Below are positions 60,086 through 64,000 of a stretch of DNA of 64,000 nucleotides, piece by piece. A model generated the notes under the pieces. It saw nothing but the letters and a program-made list of their open reading frames with translations, ran no database searches and was not told the DNA's origin. How positions within the stretch are numbered: position 1 is the first letter of the stretch; each line of letters starts with the position of its first letter. Source of the DNA: Flaccisagitta enflata (lineage: Eukaryota; Chaetognatha; Sagittoidea; Aphragmophora); contig OZ231127.1 in the NCBI GenBank assembly GCA_965153355.1, positions 67,332,001-67,396,000 of the forward strand, given 5' to 3'. Made by a program: the position numbers and the translations under genes.

Positions 60086-61615
60086 GCGCACGGATTGATT
60101 GAAGTTTATGATTCAAAAACCCGTCCTCGGCACGTCAACAATAACAATAACAACGGCGATGACAGAAGCGGCCGGTCCGATAACCAACACGGTCGCTTTT
60201 ACGACGAAGACGAAGAGACCGGCCACGACGACGACGACAACCGCGGCGTCGAAGACGACAACGACGACGACGACGACGACGACACAGAAAGCGACATATT
60301 GTATACAATGAAAGAGCCGTTTAAGGGAAGAAACATTGAAAAGCGACGGCGACTGAGAATGAAAACGATTTCAAGTGGAGGCCTCGGACGAGCACAACAT
60401 GTCAATAAGTCGGCCGACGTCGCCCTCAACGTCAAAGAGAGGAAAAAGAAGACGTCGCTTTCAAATGCCAATTCATTCACGCCGGCTACTTTGGCGTCAC
60501 CCGCAGATACATTTCTTCGACATGATTCGAATGAGGATTCTTCAGATGTCATTTCGGTTGACAGTCCAGCCGTCGCCGCCGCCGCCTTCTCTGTCATAAC
60601 CAATGACGAAGACGCGGAAATGTTTAGAAAGTTTTTCAAATTCTTCTCAAATCGAGAATCGATTGCGACCAAAAACGACGATGACGACGAAAGTGGCAAA
60701 AAAGAGGAGGAGGAGGAGGAGGAGGAAGAAGAAGAAGAGGATAGTAGCCAATACTCGGACAACAACGATGAGAACTTTGACAACGTCAATACCAACCACA
60801 GAATAGTATACGGGGCAATGGAAAAAGTTAACGATGACAGGGAGGCGAATAAGAATGACAGAAGGGAGGAAACGGAGCAGAACCGAAGGGAGATAAAGCG
60901 GAAAGCGAAGATCGCCGCCTTGGCCAAAAAGATGGCCGAGCAAGAATGGAAGGAAAGAAGGGAAAAGGCGGAGGGGAGAAGGGCGGGGAGGAGAAGAAGC
61001 AGTCAATCGGGAGGAGGAGGGGTGGGAAAGACTGAATTTCAAAAGGGAGGAGAAGAAAGACTGCTAGTGACAACTACGAGGAAGAATAAGGAGATGGGAG
61101 AGAAGACACGGCTTAATGACGATGAAAGACGAGAGGGAGAGCTGACAGTCTCGACGCGAGATGGCGGGGAAGGGGAGGGTGGAACCAACGAACGAACCAA
61201 CGAACGAATGGAAATCATCTTGACCGAATTGCTGAACGAAATGAAACTCATGCGACTGATCGAGGAAAAGAGGAGAAAAGACGAAGGAGACGATAAAAGA
61301 AGACGCAAGGAAGAGAAGGAACGAAAGAGAAGAGAGGAACAACAACGACAACAAGGAACAAATAGAAAAGTTGTCAACGGACCGCCGTTGGAATATTTAA
61401 GAAGAATTCACGAGAATCGGTTGAAATTCGGTCGGAGGGCGATCGAGGAGAACAGGGAAAGAGGGGAAACGGAGAGAGTGAGGGTGATGGGAGAAGATAC
61501 GGCCCAAGTGGGCGAAGATACGCCCCAAGTGACGCCTCCAGAAGAACCAACAAATTACGATATGTTTCAGGGGAACGAACCGGAAAGACCATTGTCTCCG
61601 ACTGCACCAAATTGA
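60086..61615 (+). CDS. Nested gene exon 8, acidic and charged-helical tail, stop
   Basis: A 1530-nt last exon after a CACATAAAAAG acceptor. It begins AHGLIEVYDSKTRPRHVNNN, then a very acidic D/E block, a Ser/Ala segment, a Glu run (about residues 210-220 of the exon) and about 250 residues of Lys/Arg/Glu-rich probable helix. It ends PLSPTAPN and TGA. The antisense 242-aa Ser-rich ORF is its shadow. A hairpin follows the stop after 13 nt. Confidence 0.8.
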   Translation, partial: AHGLIEVYDSKTRPRHVNNNNNNGDDRSGRSDNQHGRFYDEDEETGHDDDDNRGVEDDNDDDDDDDTESDILYTMKEPFKGRNIEKRRRLRMKTISSGGLGRAQHVNKSADVALNVKERKKKTSLSNANSFTPATLASPADTFLRHDSNEDSSDVISVDSPAVAAAAFSVITNDEDAEMFRKFFKFFSNRESIATKNDDDDESGKKEEEEEEEEEEEEDSSQYSDNNDENFDNVNTNHRIVYGAMEKVNDDREANKNDRREETEQNRREIKRKAKIAALAKKMAEQEWKERREKAEGRRAGRRRSSQSGGGGVGKTEFQKGGEERLLVTTTRKNKEMGEKTRLNDDERREGELTVSTRDGGEGEGGTNERTNERMEIILTELLNEMKLMRLIEEKRRKDEGDDKRRRKEEKERKRREEQQRQQGTNRKVVNGPPLEYLRRIHENRLKFGRRAIEENRERGETERVRVMGEDTAQVGEDTPQVTPPEEPTNYDMFQGNEPERPLSPTAPN

Positions 61616-61628
61616 ACCGACCAACTTA

Positions 61629-61680
61629 AAAAGCTTCAAAATTACAGTCCCCGACTGGGGACTGTAATTTTTGAAGCTTT
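61629..61680 (+). repeat. Near-perfect hairpin after the nested gene stop codon
   Basis: AAAGCTTCAAAATTACAGTC-CCC and GGGG-ACTGTAATTTTTGAAGCTTT form a stem of about 23 bp with a loop of about 5 nt. A second small hairpin, GTCGCG-TAAA-CGCGAC, follows at 61684-61699 and belongs to the dispersed hairpin family. The hairpin would lie in the 3' UTR. Confidence 0.8.
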
Positions 61681-61717
61681 CTCGTCGCGTAAACGCGACT
61701 CGAGAAGATACACTACA

Positions 61718-61918
61718 AAAAAAAAAGAAAAAAATCAAAAAAAAAAAATTTTTTTTTCAAAAAAAAGTTTCCAAAAAAAAAAAATTCAAAAAAAAAAAAA
61801 TTCCAAAAAAAAAAAAAAAAAAAAAAAATTTCCAAAAAAAAAAAAAAATTTAAAAAAAAAAAAAAATTTCAAAAAAAAAAAATTTCAAAAAAAAATAATT
61901 TTTTTTTGAAAAAATAAT
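61718..61918. repeat. Patterned poly-A tract
   Basis: About 200 bp of A runs of 8-24 nt separated by TTTC, TTTCC, TTCC or TTTTTTTT. The spacing is irregular. It may be real low-complexity DNA or partly an assembly or sequencing artefact. Confidence 0.85.
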
Positions 61919-61919
61919 T

Positions 61920-62095
61920 GATGTCCATGATGGCATGCATACCTTACAGTCCATGACGGCATACCTTAAAGTCCATGACGGCATACCTTAAAGTCCATGA
62001 CGGCATACCTAAAAGTCCATGACGGCATACCTCTAAGTCCATGACGGCATACCTCTAAGTCCATGACGGCACACCTTGAACATTAAACACTGAAG
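61920..62095. repeat. 23-bp tandem repeat, about 7 units
   Basis: Unit GTCCATGACGGCATACCTTA followed by AAA or CTC. It is followed by a degenerate end (AAGTCCAAGAAGGCAAACC). Confidence 0.9.
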
Positions 62096-62139
62096 TCCAA
62101 GAAGGCAAACCTTGGTCCTTGGAGTCCACCTTTGTGTGT

Positions 62140-62140
62140 C

Positions 62141-62215
<75 letters not shown>

Positions 62216-62253
62216 GTGTGTGCGTGTGTGTGTGTGTGTGCGTGTGTGTGTGT
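62140..62253. repeat. (GT)n microsatellite
   Basis: About 57 GT dinucleotides with a few CG interruptions. The His/Thr and Cys/Val ORFs over it are artefacts. Confidence 0.97.
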
Positions 62254-62264
62254 ACTCCCACAAC

Positions 62265-62920
62265 AGTAATATATTACTACATAAATAGGTTTATATCTCA
62301 TGAACCAGACTTCAGATTTAAATCGAATTTTGCAGGAGCTGTTTAATTGACATTATTTACCTGTTTACTAAGTTTTAAAAAAATTCATAAACTTTTACTA
62401 CCCTTTGCCTATGAAAACTGCTTAAGTCCTAGTAACATATTACTACATAAATAAATAAGCTAATATCTCATAAACCAGGCTTCAGATTTAATTCGAATTT
62501 TTCAGGGGTTGTTTATTTACTATCCTCTCCTTGTATACCAAATTTAAAAAAAATTCATAAACTTTTACTACCCTTTGCCTATGTAAACTGCCTAAATCCT
62601 AGTAATATATTACTACATAAATAAGCTAATATCTTATAAACCAGGCTTCAGATTTAATTCGAATTTTGCAGGGGTGGTTTATTTACTATCCTCTTCTTGT
62701 ATACCAAATTAAAAAAAAATTCATAAACCTTTACTACCCTCTACATATGTAAACCACCTAAGTCCCAGCTAAATATTACTACAAAAATAATAGGCAAAGG
62801 GTAGTAAAAGTTTATGAATTTTTCTGAAAATTGGTACACAAGCTCCCATTGACATATTAATAACACTGGTAAAGTTTCATGAACTTCTGAAGTCTGGATC
62901 CAAAGATATGAGAAGGTTTT
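62265..62920. repeat. 175-bp tandem repeat (3 units) plus an inverted unit
   Basis: Three direct units contain TATTACTACATAAATA, CTCATAAACCAGGCTTCAGA and TTCATAAACTTTTACTACCC (about 62268, 62438, 62607). Then 62785-62920 carries the complement (GGGTAGTAAAAGTTTATGAA) followed by CTGAAGTCTGGATCCAAAGA. Related sequence occurs at 47665-47830. Confidence 0.82.
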
Positions 62921-63239
62921 GCACAGACACAGACACAGACACAGACACAGACAGACTACACAAACATGCTACTTCATAGTCCACCGACGAAAACTGTCCG
63001 TCGGGGACAAAAATTATTACTTCCCCTCGTTCATGCGCTCATATATATTGATACGATGATAAATGTACACTGCCGTCAAAATAAAAGCTCCTTTTGTTTG
63101 TGACTTGTCAGTGTGATTGTGCCGGTGCATGTGTTTGTATCTTCCTGTATAAATGTAGCCTATGTAGTTGTCAATCTGTGCGTCTATCAAAGTAAAACAG
63201 TGACTGAGAGAGCGCTTGTGTTCATCTGCGTCCACTTAC

Positions 63240-63432
63240 CGATGGCATTAAGCACGGGCAAGAGGGCTCCTTTGGTAGTTGGGTCTCTGAAGACGAGATT
63301 CTGTTGTCCCGGTTCGTCGACGGTGACGATGAATTCCGGCGCACCGTCCTTTTCTCCGACGGTACACACGAGCTTGGATCGCTTGTGCAAGGAGTGCATT
63401 GACCAGTAGTACCGAGTCGTCTGGAATCCGAC
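63240..63432 (-). CDS. KMT2C/D: KMT2C/D-like exon: end of FYRN, start of FYRC
   Basis: A 193-nt exon, acceptor TATTCAG, donor ATCG-GTAAGTG, phase 0 in and 1 out. It encodes VGFQTTRYYWSMHSLHKRSK, LVCTVGEKDGAPEFIVTV, DEPGQQNLVFRD and PTTKGALLPVLNAI. RYYWS and the C-x-V-x-EKDG-x-P strand match the F/Y-rich region of KMT2 proteins. Confidence 0.94.
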
Positions 63433-63633
63433 CTGAATAGTGCGCAGGGGGGGCAGATGTTGCTTCATTCAAAATTTCAACGGAAATTAACATTTTCATA
63501 AAACATAAGTTTTTCAGCGAAACTTAAGTGAAAATAGACCCGGCTCCTCGATTAGACTCGGCTCGATGTGGCCAAAAAGATAGGCCTATTTATAATTCAA
63601 TCCATTCATTGTAAAAAGCAACGTTTCACTCAC

Positions 63634-63781
63634 CGGGAATACGTGAGATTCAGTGTGGAAGGCTTCCAGTTGATGAGGGAGTAATTGTCCGACGTTATCG
63701 AAGATCATGGATCCGATGCGAAGATGGAATTTTCGTTCACCGGAAAATCCACGCCCACCGGACTTGGATGCAGAAGATGAG
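63634..63781 (-). CDS. KMT2C/D: KMT2C/D-like exon: start of FYRN domain
   Basis: A 148-nt exon from a TTTCACAG acceptor to a CCG-GTGAGT donor. It encodes SSSASKSGGRGFSGERKF and then HLRIGSMIFDNVGQLLPHQL and EAFHTESHVFP. The LRIGSxIF, GQLLPHQ and AFH segments are hallmarks of the FYRN domain of KMT2C/D, which pairs with FYRC to join the two halves of the protein's fold. Confidence 0.93.
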
Positions 63782-64000
63782 CTGTGAAAGAGAAGGGGGG
63801 GTGGTAAATAAGGGATTGAAGGGAAGGGGAGGGTGAGGGTGAAAGGGAAGGGTGAGGGTGAAAGGAAAGGGTGAGGGTGAAAGGAGTATAAAAAGGTGAG
63901 GTGGAAGGTAGAAAAGCGCTGTAAACGGAGTATAAATTAAGTTTCTCTTTCTTATGCCTTGATTGATTGATTCATTTATCCATTCAAATTGCGAATCAAG
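63782..64000. other. KMT2 intron with GGGTGAGGGTGAAAG repeats
   Basis: Upstream intron of the first visible KMT2 exon. It has five to six G-rich units (GGGAAGGGTGAGGGTGAAAG) at about 63815-63905. No further exon is seen before the window ends. Confidence 0.65.

Larger units (their letters stand above)
55672..61615 (+). other. Unrecognised eight-exon gene nested in a KMT2 intron (locus span)
   Basis: Eight exons on the + strand join with canonical GT-AG signals and agreeing phases (1, 2, 1, 0, 2, 1, 0) into one frame of 1210 codons including the stop. No catalytic domain was recognised. The N-terminal two-thirds is polar and rich in Ser, Arg and Gln, with one CxxC...CxC cluster. Three short middle exons and part of the seventh look globular. 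The last exon is acidic, then strongly charged and probably helical. The whole gene lies, in opposite orientation, inside the intron between the second and third visible KMT2 exons. Function unknown. Confidence 0.78.
50622..63781 (-). other. KMT2C/D: KMT2C/KMT2D-like gene, 3' part (locus span, nine exons seen)
   Basis: Nine minus-strand exons encode the C-terminus of a Trithorax-related H3K4 methyltransferase. This is the catalytic subunit of a COMPASS-like nuclear complex that monomethylates H3K4 at enhancers. Read 5' to 3' they give FYRN, FYRC, a Win motif, and SET with post-SET, ending at a TGA. All nine acceptors and nearly all donors are canonical GT-AG, and the phases agree from first to last (385 complete codons plus stop). 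The PHD-finger and HMG-type upstream part lies beyond 64000. The 8.3-kb intron between the second and third exons hosts a complete gene on the other strand. Confidence 0.95.

Overview
This is a window of nuclear DNA from an animal, most likely an invertebrate. The genes are split into short exons with GT-AG introns. Two of them are recognisable metazoan genes, and most of the rest is interspersed repeat, foldback element, minisatellite and long microsatellite. The phylum cannot be fixed from the sequence alone. No rRNA, tRNA, CRISPR or prokaryotic operon structure was recognised.

Layout. Positions 1-29157 (+) hold part of a cortactin (CTTN) gene. There are three 111-nt exons that each encode one 37-residue cortactin repeat, a 117-nt repeat exon after an 18-kb intron, a half-repeat exon, and two coiled-coil exons. 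The N-terminal exons lie upstream of the window, and the SH3 exon was not found. Its introns are full of foldback elements, MITE-like elements and very long CT/TTTC microsatellites. Positions 30650-36490 (-) hold a 5'-truncated Ty3/gypsy retrotransposon of CsRn1-like type, with a CHCC gag finger, a -1 frameshift between gag and pol, and a 3' LTR. Positions 37150-45880 are repeats with no convincing gene. Positions 45893-46831 (+) hold a single-exon ORF that looks like the N-terminal part of a ubiquitin-specific protease without the histidine box.

Positions 50622-63781 (-) hold the last nine exons of a KMT2C/KMT2D (Trithorax-related) histone H3K4 methyltransferase: FYRN, FYRC, WDR5-binding (Win) motif, SET and post-SET, through to the stop codon. 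Inside its large 8.3-kb intron, on the opposite strand, lies an unrecognised eight-exon gene (55672-61615) whose splice phases all agree and give one 1209-codon reading frame.

The most unusual observations are these. (i) A dispersed repeat family of about 17 copies starts with an 18-nt hairpin whose stem shows compensatory base changes between copies. (ii) Tandem copies of the 3' end of a KMT2 exon plus its splice donor form a 56-bp minisatellite. (iii) Several large foldback elements of 0.5-3.7 kb have arms or loops made of tandem repeats. (iv) A 514-bp MITE is present twice at identical length with perfect 9-10 bp target-site duplications. The genes do not form a pathway. They are neighbours in a repeat-rich region.
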